Positions 25,878 to 34,267 of a DNA stretch of 49,309 nt are shown in pieces; within the stretch, counting starts at the first letter, position 1; each line of letters opens with the position of its first letter. The notes under the pieces were generated by a model. The model was not told the origin of the DNA, ran no database searches, and saw only the letters and a list, made by a program, of their open reading frames with translations. The stretch spans positions 1 through 49,309 of the forward strand of contig NZ_JABEQE010000023.1 in NCBI RefSeq assembly GCF_014174375.1. Reading direction: 5' to 3'. Position numbers and translations under genes: made by a program. This DNA comes from Gluconacetobacter asukensis. GTDB lineage: Bacteria > Pseudomonadota > Alphaproteobacteria > Acetobacterales > Acetobacteraceae.

Positions 25878-27758
25878 ATGACACCGCCCTCATCCTCCGC
25901 CCGGGCCGCGCTGGAGCGCCCCGTGCATGCGACCCTGCGCGCCCTGCTGCCTTATCTCTGGCCTCGTCACGATCTCGGCACCCGTGCGCGGGTGGTGGGC
26001 GCCTGCCTGCTGCTGGTCGCCGCCAAGATCGCGACGATCGCCGTGCCTTATGTCTACAGCCTGGTGGTCGATGCGTTGCATCGTGGCCCCGGCGGCACGG
26101 GTGCCTCCGGTACCATGAATGAAATGACGGTGCCGATGGCGCTGATCGTGGGATACGGGACGCTGCGCCTGATGTCGGCGGGCATGGGGGAGTGGCGCGA
26201 TGCGCTGTTCGCCCCGGTGCGCTTTCATATCAGCAGCGTGGCGGCGGTGCGCAGTTTCCGCCACATGCATGCGCTGTCGCTGCGCTTTCACCTCGATCGC
26301 CAGTCGGGCGGCGTGACGCGGGCGATCGCGCGGGGGACCGAGGCGATCGAGACCATCCTGCGGGTGGGCGTGTTCAACATCGTGCCGACGCTGATCGAGG
26401 CATTGCTGGTGATTGTCGTGATCTGGCGCCTGTTCGACTGGCGCTATGCCGCGATCATGCTGCTGGCTGTCGTCGCCTATGTCGCTTTCACGATCAGCTT
26501 CACCTCCTGGCGGATCGGCATTCGCCGCGAGATGAACGAGATCAACAGCGAGGCGAGCTGGAAGGCGCTGGACAGTCTGCTGAACTACGAGACGGTCAAG
26601 TATTTCGGCAATGAGGAGCATGAGAGCCGCCGGTATGAGGAGACCCAGCGCCGCTATGAGCGCGCGGCGGTCAAGACCCAGCTTTCGCTCAACGGGCTGA
26701 ATTTCGGTCAGGCAGCGATCATCGCCGTGACGCTGACGGTGGTGATGCTGCTGGCGGCGCATGATGTGGGGCAGGGGCGCCTGACGGTGGGGCGGTTCGT
26801 GCTGGTCAACACCTATCTGATGCAGCTCTATCTGCCGCTCAATTTCCTGGGCAGCATCTATTCGTCGCTGCGTACCTCGCTGGTGGATCTGGAGCAGATG
26901 TTCCGGCTGATGGAGGAAGCGCCCGACGTGAAGGACCGGCCGGATGCCATCGACCTGCCGGCGCGGCTGGACGAGGCGCCGGCGGCGGCGATCCGCTTCG
27001 AGCATGTGCGGTTCGGCTATCGGGCCGACCGCGAGATCCTGCACGATGTCAGCTTCAGCGTGCCGGCCGGCGGGCGGGTGGCCATTGTCGGCCCGACCGG
27101 GGCGGGCAAATCGACCATCAGCCGGCTGCTGTTCCGTTTCTATGACGTGACCTCGGGCCGGGTCGTGATCGATGGGCATGATGTGCGCGACTATCACCAG
27201 GCCGCGCTGCGGGCGGCGATCGGCGTGGTGCCGCAGGATACGGTGCTGTTCAACGACACGATCGGCTACAATATCGCCTATGGCCGGCGCGGGGCGTCGC
27301 AGGACGAGATCGAGCATGCGGCGCGGCTGGCGCAGATCCATGATTTCATCGTCAGCCTGCCGGACGGCTATGCGACCCGGGTGGGCGAGCGGGGGCTGAA
27401 ACTGTCGGGCGGCGAGAAGCAGCGCGTGGCCATTGCCCGGACCATCCTGAAGAATCCGCGCATCTTGATCCTGGATGAGGCCACCAGCGCGTTGGACACC
27501 CATACCGAGCAGGAGATCCAGGTGGCGCTGCGCACGGTCTCGGCGGAGCGGACGACCGTGATCATCGCCCATCGGCTGTCCACCGTGATCGACGCGGATG
27601 AAATCCTTGTGATGGGGGATGGCGTGATCAAGGAGCGCGGCACCCATCGCAGCCTGCTGGCCCGCGACGGACTCTATGCCGGCATGTGGGCCGCCCAGGC
27701 CGAGGAGCGTGGCGAGGATGCCGGCCAGGCGGCGGTGGGGGCTGGTCTTTCGGCCTGA
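25878..27758 (+). CDS. Atm1-type ABC exporter (half transporter)
   Basis: A 626-residue half ABC exporter: six TM helices in residues 35-340 followed by an ATPase. The sequence SLLNYETVKYFGNEEHESRRYEE and LNFGQAAIIAV in the TM domain are typical of the Atm1/ABCB7 branch, which exports glutathione-linked sulfur or metal conjugates and supports cytosolic Fe-S protein assembly. The ATPase has Walker A GPTGAGKST, Q loop VVPQDTVLFND, signature LSGGEKQR, Walker B ILILDEATSALD and the H loop IIAHRLSTV. ATG 25878 is chosen as the only Met preceding the first TM with a plausible N-terminus; its Shine-Dalgarno is weak. Confidence 0.92.
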   Translation: MTPPSSSARAALERPVHATLRALLPYLWPRHDLGTRARVVGACLLLVAAKIATIAVPYVYSLVVDALHRGPGGTGASGTMNEMTVPMALIVGYGTLRLMSAGMGEWRDALFAPVRFHISSVAAVRSFRHMHALSLRFHLDRQSGGVTRAIARGTEAIETILRVGVFNIVPTLIEALLVIVVIWRLFDWRYAAIMLLAVVAYVAFTISFTSWRIGIRREMNEINSEASWKALDSLLNYETVKYFGNEEHESRRYEETQRRYERAAVKTQLSLNGLNFGQAAIIAVTLTVVMLLAAHDVGQGRLTVGRFVLVNTYLMQLYLPLNFLGSIYSSLRTSLVDLEQMFRLMEEAPDVKDRPDAIDLPARLDEAPAAAIRFEHVRFGYRADREILHDVSFSVPAGGRVAIVGPTGAGKSTISRLLFRFYDVTSGRVVIDGHDVRDYHQAALRAAIGVVPQDTVLFNDTIGYNIAYGRRGASQDEIEHAARLAQIHDFIVSLPDGYATRVGERGLKLSGGEKQRVAIARTILKNPRILILDEATSALDTHTEQEIQVALRTVSAERTTVIIAHRLSTVIDADEILVMGDGVIKERGTHRSLLARDGLYAGMWAAQAEERGEDAGQAAVGAGLSA

Positions 27759-27847
27759 ACGGGGGCACCTTGCGCCCGCCGCGTCCCCCGGGACGCAGGG
27801 ACGAGACGCAGTTTTGAGACGCGCATTGACGTTAGGGAGAGGATGAC

Positions 27848-28129
27848 ATGGCGGAGACGGAAGGCGAAGGACCCGCGCTGGGCCAGGACGGATCGGTGCC
27901 CGAGGAACTGAGCCATTGCGGGGCGGTGGTCGACAAGGCCATCGAATACATGCTGGGCGAGAACCTGCCGCCGATCGCCATCGCGTCGGCCCTGCTGGGC
28001 GGCTCGCTGGGCCTGCTGTCGCGCACCATGGACCAGGGGACGATGCTGGCGATGCTGGAAAACGCCATCCACAGCGTGCGTTCCGGCGACCTGCACCCCG
28101 ACCGTGACAAGGTCACGCGCTCCGAGTAA
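27848..28129 (+). CDS. Small conserved-type protein of unknown function
   Basis: A 93-residue protein with a good ribosome-binding site (GGGAGAGG) 90 bp after the Atm1-type gene. No recognised domain. It begins acidic and Gly-rich and has one hydrophobic/helical stretch (PPIAIASALLGGSLGLLSR), too short and polar to be a clear TM helix, then a helix TMLAMLENAIHSVRSG and a charged tail. A single Cys (SHCGAVV) is present. Codon use matches its neighbours, so it is probably a true gene. It may be co-transcribed with the exporter. Confidence 0.7.
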   Translation: MAETEGEGPALGQDGSVPEELSHCGAVVDKAIEYMLGENLPPIAIASALLGGSLGLLSRTMDQGTMLAMLENAIHSVRSGDLHPDRDKVTRSE

Positions 28130-28184
28130 GGGGATGGGCCGGGAGGAGATTCGGGCGAAAACGCCTCGAATCGTGCCTTTCGGC

Positions 28185-28213
28185 TTGACTGGGCGCGGTA
28201 CCTTGGCCATAAG
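28185..28213 (+). promoter_or_regulatory. Candidate rpmB promoter
   Basis: TTGACT (28185-28190), 17-bp spacer, CATAAG (28208-28213), about 68 bp before the rpmB start. Good sigma-70-like spacing ahead of a ribosomal protein gene. A second TTGACG at 28226 lacks a -10 at normal distance. Confidence 0.45.
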
Positions 28214-28280
28214 CCGCGCCTAATCTTGACGATCGTTGCCGGGCATTATGCCTCGGCCCCAGTTATCCGAGGATGATACC

Positions 28281-28583
28281 ATGTCTCGCCGTTGCCAGAT
28301 CACGGGCAAGGGCGTGCTGACGGGAAATAACGTCAGCCACGCCAACAACAAGAGCCGCCGCCGCTACCTGCCGAACCTGCAGGAGACGTCCCTGCTGTCC
28401 GATATCCTGGGCAGCGCGGTGCGCCTGCGCCTGAGCACCAACGGCATTCGCACGGTCGAGCATAACGGTGGCCTGGACGCGTTCCTGCTGTCGACGCCGA
28501 ACCGCAAGCTGCCGCTTGAGGCGCAGGCGCTGAAGCGCCGCATCCTGCGCGCCCAGGAAAAGAAGGCCGTAGCGGCCGCCTGA
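28281..28583 (+). CDS. rpmB: 50S ribosomal protein L28
   Basis: A 100-residue L28 of the long alphaproteobacterial type: [34 protein letters not shown], then [21 protein letters not shown]. Only one Cys remains near the N-terminus, so this is a zinc-free form. GAGGAT lies 6 bases upstream of ATG 28281. It is followed by a GC-rich hairpin and then fusA. Confidence 0.96.
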   Translation: MSRRCQITGKGVLTGNNVSHANNKSRRRYLPNLQETSLLSDILGSAVRLRLSTNGIRTVEHNGGLDAFLLSTPNRKLPLEAQALKRRILRAQEKKAVAAA

Positions 28584-28598
28584 AGACACTGTGCTGGT

Positions 28599-28622
28599 CC
28601 GGCCGGGTTTTCGCCCGGCCGG
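28599..28622 (+). terminator. Hairpin between rpmB and fusA
   Basis: Perfect 9-bp stem CCGGCCGGG/CCCGGCCGG with a TTTTCG-type loop, 16 bp after the rpmB stop. The T-run is absent, so termination may be partial. Confidence 0.5.
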
Positions 28623-28783
28623 GCTTGCATGTCTCAGGTGCCTGACGCATGTCAGGGCCATCTGTCTATTCAGCCGGTCCGCATCTTCCTCGACCCCGGT
28701 GATGGGGTGGGGGGCTTCCGGCTCCGACAGGCGCGAGGGGAAAGGTTCCGTTCGCGCCTGAATTGTTTTGTGGAGGTTCCCCC

Positions 28784-30871
28784 GTGTCTGAAAAGTCCGA
28801 TCTTTCACTGATCCGTAATATCGGCATCACCGCGCATATCGATGCCGGCAAGACCACGACCACCGAGCGGATCCTGTATTACACCGGCGTGTCGCACAAG
28901 ATCGGTGAGGTCCACGAGGGCAACACCACGACCGACTATATGGACCAGGAGCGTGAGCGCGGCATCACGATCACCTCGGCCGCCGTGACCTGCGAATGGG
29001 ACGGGCGTCGGATCAACATCATCGACACCCCGGGCCACATCGACTTCAACATCGAAGTGAACCGCTCGCTGCGCGTGCTCGACGGTGCGGTGTTCATCAT
29101 CGAGGGCGTGGCCGGCGTGCAGCCGCAGTCCGAGACGAACTGGCGCCTGGCCGACCGCTACAACGTGCCGCGCATCATCTTCATCAACAAGCTGGACCGC
29201 ACCGGCGCCGACTTCTACCGCGCGTTCGACACGCTGAAGGAGAAGCTGGACATCGTCGCGATCCCGCTGCAGCTGCCGATCGGCGCCGAGGAAAACTTCA
29301 TCGGCGTCGTCGACCTGGTCGAGATGCGTGCGATCATCTGGGAAGGCGGCGAGCTGGGCGCGAAGTTCCATTATGCCGAGATCCCGGACGACCTGAAGGA
29401 AAAGGCCGCCGAGGCCCGCCAGGAACTGCTGGACACGGCGCTGGCCGTCGACAACGCGGCGATGGAAGAATATTTCGAGAAGGGTGACGTCGACGTCGCC
29501 ACCCTGAAGCGCTGCATCAAGAAGGGCACGATCTCGGGCGAGTTCCGTCCGGTCCTGTGCGGCACGGCCTTCAAGAACAAGGGCGTGCAGCCGCTGCTGG
29601 ACGGCGTGATCGACTACCTGCCGGCGCCGGACGACGTGGCGGGCATCCGCATCGCGCCGCCCGAGGGCGAGGAAGTCGACGAGAACGCGCTGCCGATCAT
29701 CCCGGTCGATCCGGACGGCAAGTTCGCCGGCCTGGCGTTCAAGATCATCAACGACAAGTATGGCACCCTGACCTTCGTGCGCGTCTATCGTGGCGTGCTG
29801 CGTTCGGGCGACAGCGTCCTGAACACCACGAAGGACCACAAGGAGCGTATCGGCCGTATCTTCCAGATGCATGCCGACAAGCGCCAGGAAGTGAAGGAAG
29901 TTCACGCTGGCGACATCGCTGCCTTCGTGGGCCTGAAGGACACGCAGACCGGTGATACGCTGGCCGACCCGGCCGATCCGGTGGTGCTGGAGCGCATGAG
30001 CTTCCCGGTGCCGGTGATCGACATCTCGGTCGAGCCGAAGACGAAGGACGGGGTCGAGAAGATGACCCTGGCGCTGCAGAAGCTGGCGGGCGAAGACCCC
30101 TCGCTGCGTCTGAAGACCGACCAGGAAACCGGCCAGACCATCCTGTCGGGCATGGGCGAGCTGCATCTGGACATCATCATCGACCGTCTGCGCCGCGAAT
30201 ATGGCGTGGATGCGAATATCGGTGCGCCGCAGGTGGCCTATCGCGAGACGATCACCCAGCCGCATGTCGAGATCTACACCCACAAGAAGCAGTCGGGTGG
30301 TTCGGGCCAGTTCGCCGAAGTGAAGATCGAGTTCGCGCCGCTGGAGCGGAACCAGGAGATCCAGTTCGAGAACAAGGTCGTCGGCGGCACCGTGCCGAAG
30401 GAATATATTCCGGCGGTCGAAAAGGGCATCCGGATGCAATCCTCGACGGGCGTGCTGGCGGGCTTCCCGACCGTGGACTTCAAGTTCACGCTGCTGGACG
30501 GCAAGTACCACGACGTCGACTCCTCGGCGCTGGCGTTCGAAATCGCCGCCAAGGCCTGCTTCCGCGAAGGCATGAAGAAGGCCGGCCCGGTGATCCTGGA
30601 GCCGATCATGGACGTCGAAGTCACGACGCCGAACGACCATGTCGGCGACGTGGTGGGCGACCTCAACCGTCGTCGCGGCATGATCCAGAACCAGGAAAGC
30701 TCGGGCTCGACCGTCATGGTCCGCGCGCTGGTGCCGCTGAAGGAAATGTTCGGCTACATCTCGCACCTGCGTTCGATCACGAAGGGCCGTGCGTCCTTCA
30801 CGATGCAGTTCCACCACTACGACCCGGTGCCGCGCAACGTGGCCGAAGAGATCGTGGCCAAGTCGGCCTGA
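28784..30871 (+). CDS. fusA: Elongation factor G
   Basis: A 695-residue translocation GTPase. The G domain has [19 protein letters not shown] (P-loop, residues 17-35), RGITITSAA (switch I), DTPGHIDF (G3) and NKLDRTGAD (G4). The domain II-V sequence, including [14 protein letters not shown] and the C-terminal [15 protein letters not shown], is that of a canonical bacterial EF-G, not the divergent EF-G2. Start GTG 28784 with TGGAGG 7 bases upstream. Its codon use is very strongly biased to C-ending codons, as expected for high expression. It is not next to rpsL-rpsG-tuf as in the usual str operon. Confidence 0.96.
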   Translation: MSEKSDLSLIRNIGITAHIDAGKTTTTERILYYTGVSHKIGEVHEGNTTTDYMDQERERGITITSAAVTCEWDGRRINIIDTPGHIDFNIEVNRSLRVLDGAVFIIEGVAGVQPQSETNWRLADRYNVPRIIFINKLDRTGADFYRAFDTLKEKLDIVAIPLQLPIGAEENFIGVVDLVEMRAIIWEGGELGAKFHYAEIPDDLKEKAAEARQELLDTALAVDNAAMEEYFEKGDVDVATLKRCIKKGTISGEFRPVLCGTAFKNKGVQPLLDGVIDYLPAPDDVAGIRIAPPEGEEVDENALPIIPVDPDGKFAGLAFKIINDKYGTLTFVRVYRGVLRSGDSVLNTTKDHKERIGRIFQMHADKRQEVKEVHAGDIAAFVGLKDTQTGDTLADPADPVVLERMSFPVPVIDISVEPKTKDGVEKMTLALQKLAGEDPSLRLKTDQETGQTILSGMGELHLDIIIDRLRREYGVDANIGAPQVAYRETITQPHVEIYTHKKQSGGSGQFAEVKIEFAPLERNQEIQFENKVVGGTVPKEYIPAVEKGIRMQSSTGVLAGFPTVDFKFTLLDGKYHDVDSSALAFEIAAKACFREGMKKAGPVILEPIMDVEVTTPNDHVGDVVGDLNRRRGMIQNQESSGSTVMVRALVPLKEMFGYISHLRSITKGRASFTMQFHHYDPVPRNVAEEIVAKSA

Positions 30872-30892
30872 TTTCGACCGGATTGAACGGAC

Positions 30893-30914
30893 GGCCGCCC
30901 CGGGAGGGGCGGCC
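30893..30914 (+). terminator. First hairpin after fusA
   Basis: GGCCGCCCC and GGGGCGGCC form a 9-bp stem with a GGGA loop, 22 bp after the fusA stop. There is no T-run; it may protect the mRNA end or assist the next hairpin. Confidence 0.5.
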
Positions 30915-30926
30915 GGGATTGCCGGC

Positions 30927-30959
30927 AAACCCCGCCCCTGTGGCGGGGTTTGTTGTTTT
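30927..30959 (+). terminator. Rho-independent terminator of fusA
   Basis: AAACCCCGCC pairs with GGCGGGGTTT around loop CCTGT, followed by GTTGTTTT. A complete intrinsic terminator for the highly expressed fusA. Confidence 0.88.
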
Positions 30960-31048
30960 GGGGCGTTGGTTGCTGGACGAACGGGCCGGAGGCAGGAGTC
31001 CGACGATGAATCCGGTCGGGTCATGTTCCCCGACGATATAAAAACAAA

Positions 31049-31486
31049 TCAGACAATATATTCGATGTGATCTTTCAGGGCGCTGTCCGGCGTTTTTGTG
31101 AGATCTTTCCTGATGATGCCGATGATCTTTGCCTTGGCCTCGGCCTTGAGATGATTGGTGATGCTGGAATTGCTGTGCGATGGGGCGATGACCAGAAGCT
31201 TTTCATAAGCCTGATCCCATTCGTTGATCTGTCTGGCGACAAATTTCCCGAAGGATTCCATTTCCAGCCTGTGGCGGTCATGATGCGGATTGAGGGCATG
31301 ATGGGCGGTCGAACCGGTGTGGTACGTGGCGCCCGGTGCGTCATCGCCCAGGTCGGATGTTCGCTGATGAGCGGTGAGCGCATCGAAGGATGCGACGGTA
31401 TGCAGAGCATGATTTTCGGCCGGTTGCACGAAACGGGCATGCTCGCCATCCGCGATAACGATAAGAGTACCATGCCTGGCGGTCAT
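31049..31486 (-). CDS. Host-attachment / baeRF family protein
   Basis: A 145-residue protein of the family annotated 'protein required for attachment to host cells' (a release-factor-related baeRF group). Supporting segments are LIVIADGEHARFVQP at the N-terminus, ESFGKFVARQINEWDQAYEKLLVIAPS and the C-terminal IIGIIRKDLTKTPDSALKDHIEYI. The family name comes from an Agrobacterium phenotype and does not imply virulence; a role in ribosome rescue or stress has been proposed for relatives. GAGGA precedes ATG 31486. It is divergent from the site-2 protease with 192 bp between. The gene is noticeably richer in A/T than its left neighbours. Confidence 0.85.
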   Translation of the reverse strand: MTARHGTLIVIADGEHARFVQPAENHALHTVASFDALTAHQRTSDLGDDAPGATYHTGSTAHHALNPHHDRHRLEMESFGKFVARQINEWDQAYEKLLVIAPSHSNSSITNHLKAEAKAKIIGIIRKDLTKTPDSALKDHIEYIV

Positions 31487-31678
31487 TTTCTTCGATCCTC
31501 ATGCCAAACGGGCTCATGTCCTCCGAGACATGCGGACAGGTGGGTGGGGGAACAATAGGCCTCCGGACTCTGTGATGGCGGGTAGCGGGGATGCGTCGCG
31601 CGCTGCCTGAGCGAACTTATGCCGCGCGGCTGTGTTAACCGTGCTCGTGCGGCAAGTGTCGCGCATTGAGGGCATGGT

Positions 31679-32788
31679 ATGACCTGGTCCATTCCGATCG
31701 GCAGGTTCTACGGTACGACCGTTCGCCTTCACGTCACCTTCCTGCTCTTTCTGATCTGGATTGGCGCGGCCTATGGCATGCGATCTGGGGTGCAGGCGGC
31801 GATTGACGGCGTTCTGCTCATTCTTGCCGTGTTCGCCTGCGTCGTTCTGCATGAATTCGGCCATGTGCTCGTCGCGCGCCGGTATGGCGTGCGCACGCCG
31901 GACATAACGCTCCTGCCCATCGGCGGGGTCGCCCGGATGACGCACATTCCCGAACAGCCGACGCAGGAACTGCTCATCGCGTTGGCGGGCCCGGCGGTGA
32001 ATCTCGTGATCGCCGCGATCCTGTATGGGGTCACGGATACCGTGCCCCATCTGTCCGGTGTCGATTTCCAGGACCCGGGCGTCGGGCTGATACCCCGATT
32101 GTCGAGCATCAACCTGTTTCTGGCCGTCTTCAACCTGATCCCGGCCTTTCCCATGGATGGCGGGCGGGTTCTGCGGGCCTTGCTGACCTATCGGATGGAC
32201 TATGCGCGGGCGACCCAGCTTGCAGCTTCGGTCGGGCAGGGGATTGCCTTTCTCTTTGGATTTCTGGGGCTGATGGGCAATCCGCTGCTGCTGTTCATCG
32301 CCCTTTTCGTCTATCTGGGCGCCGCCGGCGAAGCGCAGGGTGCGCTGTTCCGGCAATTGGCGCATGGCATGATCGTGGCCGATGTCATGACCACGCGTCT
32401 GGAGACGCTGTCACCCGACAGCCGGATGGATGAGGCGGCGCTGAGGATGATCCATACGTCACAGCAGGAATTCCCGGTCGTGGATGGGCAGGGCAAGCTC
32501 TGTGGCCTGCTGACGCACGCGACCATCCTGCAGGCCATGCATGCCGGCAAGGCGGATGCGATGGCCGCGGATGTCATGGTGCCAGATATTGCCTGCCTGC
32601 ACCCCTACCAGACGGTGGATGAGGCGCTGCGTCTGCTGGAGGAAAATCAGGTGCCGGCGATCGGCGTGAATGATGCGCAGGGACGTTTCATCGGCCTGAT
32701 TTCCCGGGCGAATATAGGTGAGATCATGACGATCCATATTCTGCGGGACAAGAGCCGTCCGGCATCGGCTCTTCCGCTGTCCAGATAG
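31679..32788 (+). CDS. Site-2 protease (M50) with two CBS domains
   Basis: A 369-residue membrane zinc protease. The active site HEFGH (58-62) lies in a TM helix and the third ligand Asp160 in NLIPAFPMDGGRV. About six TM helices precede the C-terminal half, which holds two CBS domains (VADVMTTRLETLSPDSRMDEAALRM and AADVMVPDIACLHPYQTVDEALRLL), so activity may respond to adenine nucleotides. This SpoIVFB/Rip3-like type differs from RseP (no PDZ). No anti-sigma factor gene is adjacent, so the substrate is unknown. It is convergent with the hsp20 gene. Confidence 0.92.
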   Translation: MTWSIPIGRFYGTTVRLHVTFLLFLIWIGAAYGMRSGVQAAIDGVLLILAVFACVVLHEFGHVLVARRYGVRTPDITLLPIGGVARMTHIPEQPTQELLIALAGPAVNLVIAAILYGVTDTVPHLSGVDFQDPGVGLIPRLSSINLFLAVFNLIPAFPMDGGRVLRALLTYRMDYARATQLAASVGQGIAFLFGFLGLMGNPLLLFIALFVYLGAAGEAQGALFRQLAHGMIVADVMTTRLETLSPDSRMDEAALRMIHTSQQEFPVVDGQGKLCGLLTHATILQAMHAGKADAMAADVMVPDIACLHPYQTVDEALRLLEENQVPAIGVNDAQGRFIGLISRANIGEIMTIHILRDKSRPASALPLSR

Positions 32789-32845
32789 TGCCGCGGCCCG
32801 GCCGTCCCGCGATGGGGGCCGGGTCGCGCATCGTGGCTTGCCCTG

Positions 32846-33382
32846 TCAGGCATGTTTGACGGGGATGATCTTCTCGTTCTTCTGGGCCTCCGGCGTTTTG
32901 GGCATGGTGATCGTCAGGAGCCCATTATCGAACGTGGCGTCGATCTTCGTCGTATCGACGCCCTCGGGGACCGGCAACGACCTCATGAATGAGCCGAAGC
33001 GGCGTTCCGAGTAATGATAGTTCTTTTGCTCGTCCTCGCGTTGTTCGCATTTTTCGCCGCAAATGCTCAGGACCCCTCCGGAAAGCTTAATTTCCAGATT
33101 CTTCTCGTCTATGCCGGGCAATTCCGCAACGACGTCATAGGCATTGTCCTTTTCCACCACGGAGATCGCCGGAACGACATTGAATGTGTCCTCGCGCGGC
33201 CAAAGACGGTCGAGACCGGGGATGCGGCTTGCCGGACGCCGCCATACGGATGAGCGGAAATCATCGAAGAGACGATCGAATTCCCATCGCAGCGTATCCA
33301 GTGCTGAGCCTGAAGGTGAGCGGGCTACGGGCGTACTCGTCGTCGTTTCCGTTTTTTCCTGGGTTTTTTCGAGGGTTGCCAT
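32846..33382 (-). CDS. Hsp20 small heat-shock protein
   Basis: A 178-residue alpha-crystallin protein, an ATP-independent holdase. The alpha-crystallin domain runs from about residue 70 (PAISVVEKDNAYDVVAELPGI) through LSICGEK, ERRFGSFMRSLPVPEGVD and FDNGLLTITMPKTP. The N-terminal arm (about 60 residues) is Thr/Ser-rich then aromatic (WEFDRLFDDF). ATG 33382 lies 7 bases after AGGAG; ATG 33388 is too close to it. The 145-bp upstream gap has no clear sigma-32 promoter or thermometer. It comes after the phosphoribosyltransferase on the same strand. Confidence 0.93.
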   Translation of the reverse strand: MATLEKTQEKTETTTSTPVARSPSGSALDTLRWEFDRLFDDFRSSVWRRPASRIPGLDRLWPREDTFNVVPAISVVEKDNAYDVVAELPGIDEKNLEIKLSGGVLSICGEKCEQREDEQKNYHYSERRFGSFMRSLPVPEGVDTTKIDATFDNGLLTITMPKTPEAQKNEKIIPVKHA

Positions 33383-33527
33383 GGTCATTCTCCTGTTCGC
33401 TACTTTTTCCCGTCTTGAGGAATTGCGCCCGGACCGCCTGGGGCGTCGGGCTCATGACTGAGCTGGTTCCGAAAGCGGTGGGCTCAAGGGTGAATTCGAA
33501 AAATTCATGATGTCGGTTAACAGAAAA

Positions 33528-34238
33528 TCAGATGGCATCGAAATGCCGGCTAGCTTCTCTTGTCGGGCGGTTCCGGTGTGGGCCGTGGGCCTGGGCGAGC
33601 AGCCGGATGATTTCGGCATCCTCGACTTGCGGGAAGTCCTGATAATGGGCCCCCACGGCAAAGAACGATTGTGGTTGCAACAGGCAGACGATCTGATCGC
33701 ATTCGGGGCGGAGTGTCGCGACACTGTCGGAAGGCGCTACGGGTACGGCCAGCACCAGGCGGGCCGGGTGATTTTTCCGCAATGCGCGAAGGGCGGCCCG
33801 CATCGTGCCGCCGGTCGCGATCCCGTCATCGACCACGATCACGACGCGGCCAGGGACCGGCACCGGCTGCCGGTCCGGTGTATACAGGCGACGTTGCCGG
33901 TCGATTTCGGCACATTGCCGGTTCACGATATCCTGGATCGTTTCCGCACTGATGCCTGAAACCCGCACATAGGCGTCATCCAGCACGATTTGCGGGTCGG
34001 CGCCGTCCACGACCGCGCCGAAACCATATTCCTCCTGACCCGGACTGCCGATCTTGCGCACGAACAGCAGGTCCATGTCTGCATCCAGCGCCCTTGCGAC
34101 CTCGAACGCGACCGGCACGCCGCCGCGCGGGAGCGCCAGAACCAGCGGATGGGTGGAGGCCAGCGGCAGAAGGGCCGCGCCCAGCGCCCGACCGGCCTCC
34201 TGCCTGTTTCTGAAGACTATGGAGCGATCTGACGGCAT
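33528..34238 (-). CDS. Phosphoribosyltransferase-domain protein
   Basis: A 236-residue type I phosphoribosyltransferase. N-terminal LVLALPRGGVPVAFEVARAL and the RKIGSPGQEEYGFGAV block belong to the group often annotated 'predicted phosphoribosyltransferase'. The PRPP loop is VVIVVDDGIATGGT (133-145). The substrate is unknown. In actinobacteria this domain is fused to an erythromycin-esterase-like domain (Mycobacterium Rv2030c); here the two are adjacent genes 29 bp apart. The last residues (RNRPTREASRHFDAI) are a polar tail. Confidence 0.9.
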   Translation of the reverse strand: MPSDRSIVFRNRQEAGRALGAALLPLASTHPLVLALPRGGVPVAFEVARALDADMDLLFVRKIGSPGQEEYGFGAVVDGADPQIVLDDAYVRVSGISAETIQDIVNRQCAEIDRQRRLYTPDRQPVPVPGRVVIVVDDGIATGGTMRAALRALRKNHPARLVLAVPVAPSDSVATLRPECDQIVCLLQPQSFFAVGAHYQDFPQVEDAEIIRLLAQAHGPHRNRPTREASRHFDAI

Positions 34239-34267
34239 GTTGCCCTCCCGCTCGCGGGTTCATGTCT

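Noticed and set aside
31049-31486. Virulence or phage-related gene (host attachment name)
   Set aside because: The family name is historical. No phage or virulence genes are nearby.
33389-33527. ROSE-type RNA thermometer upstream of hsp20
   Set aside because: The expected anti-Shine-Dalgarno U[U/C]GCU next to a paired AGGAG could not be drawn convincingly.
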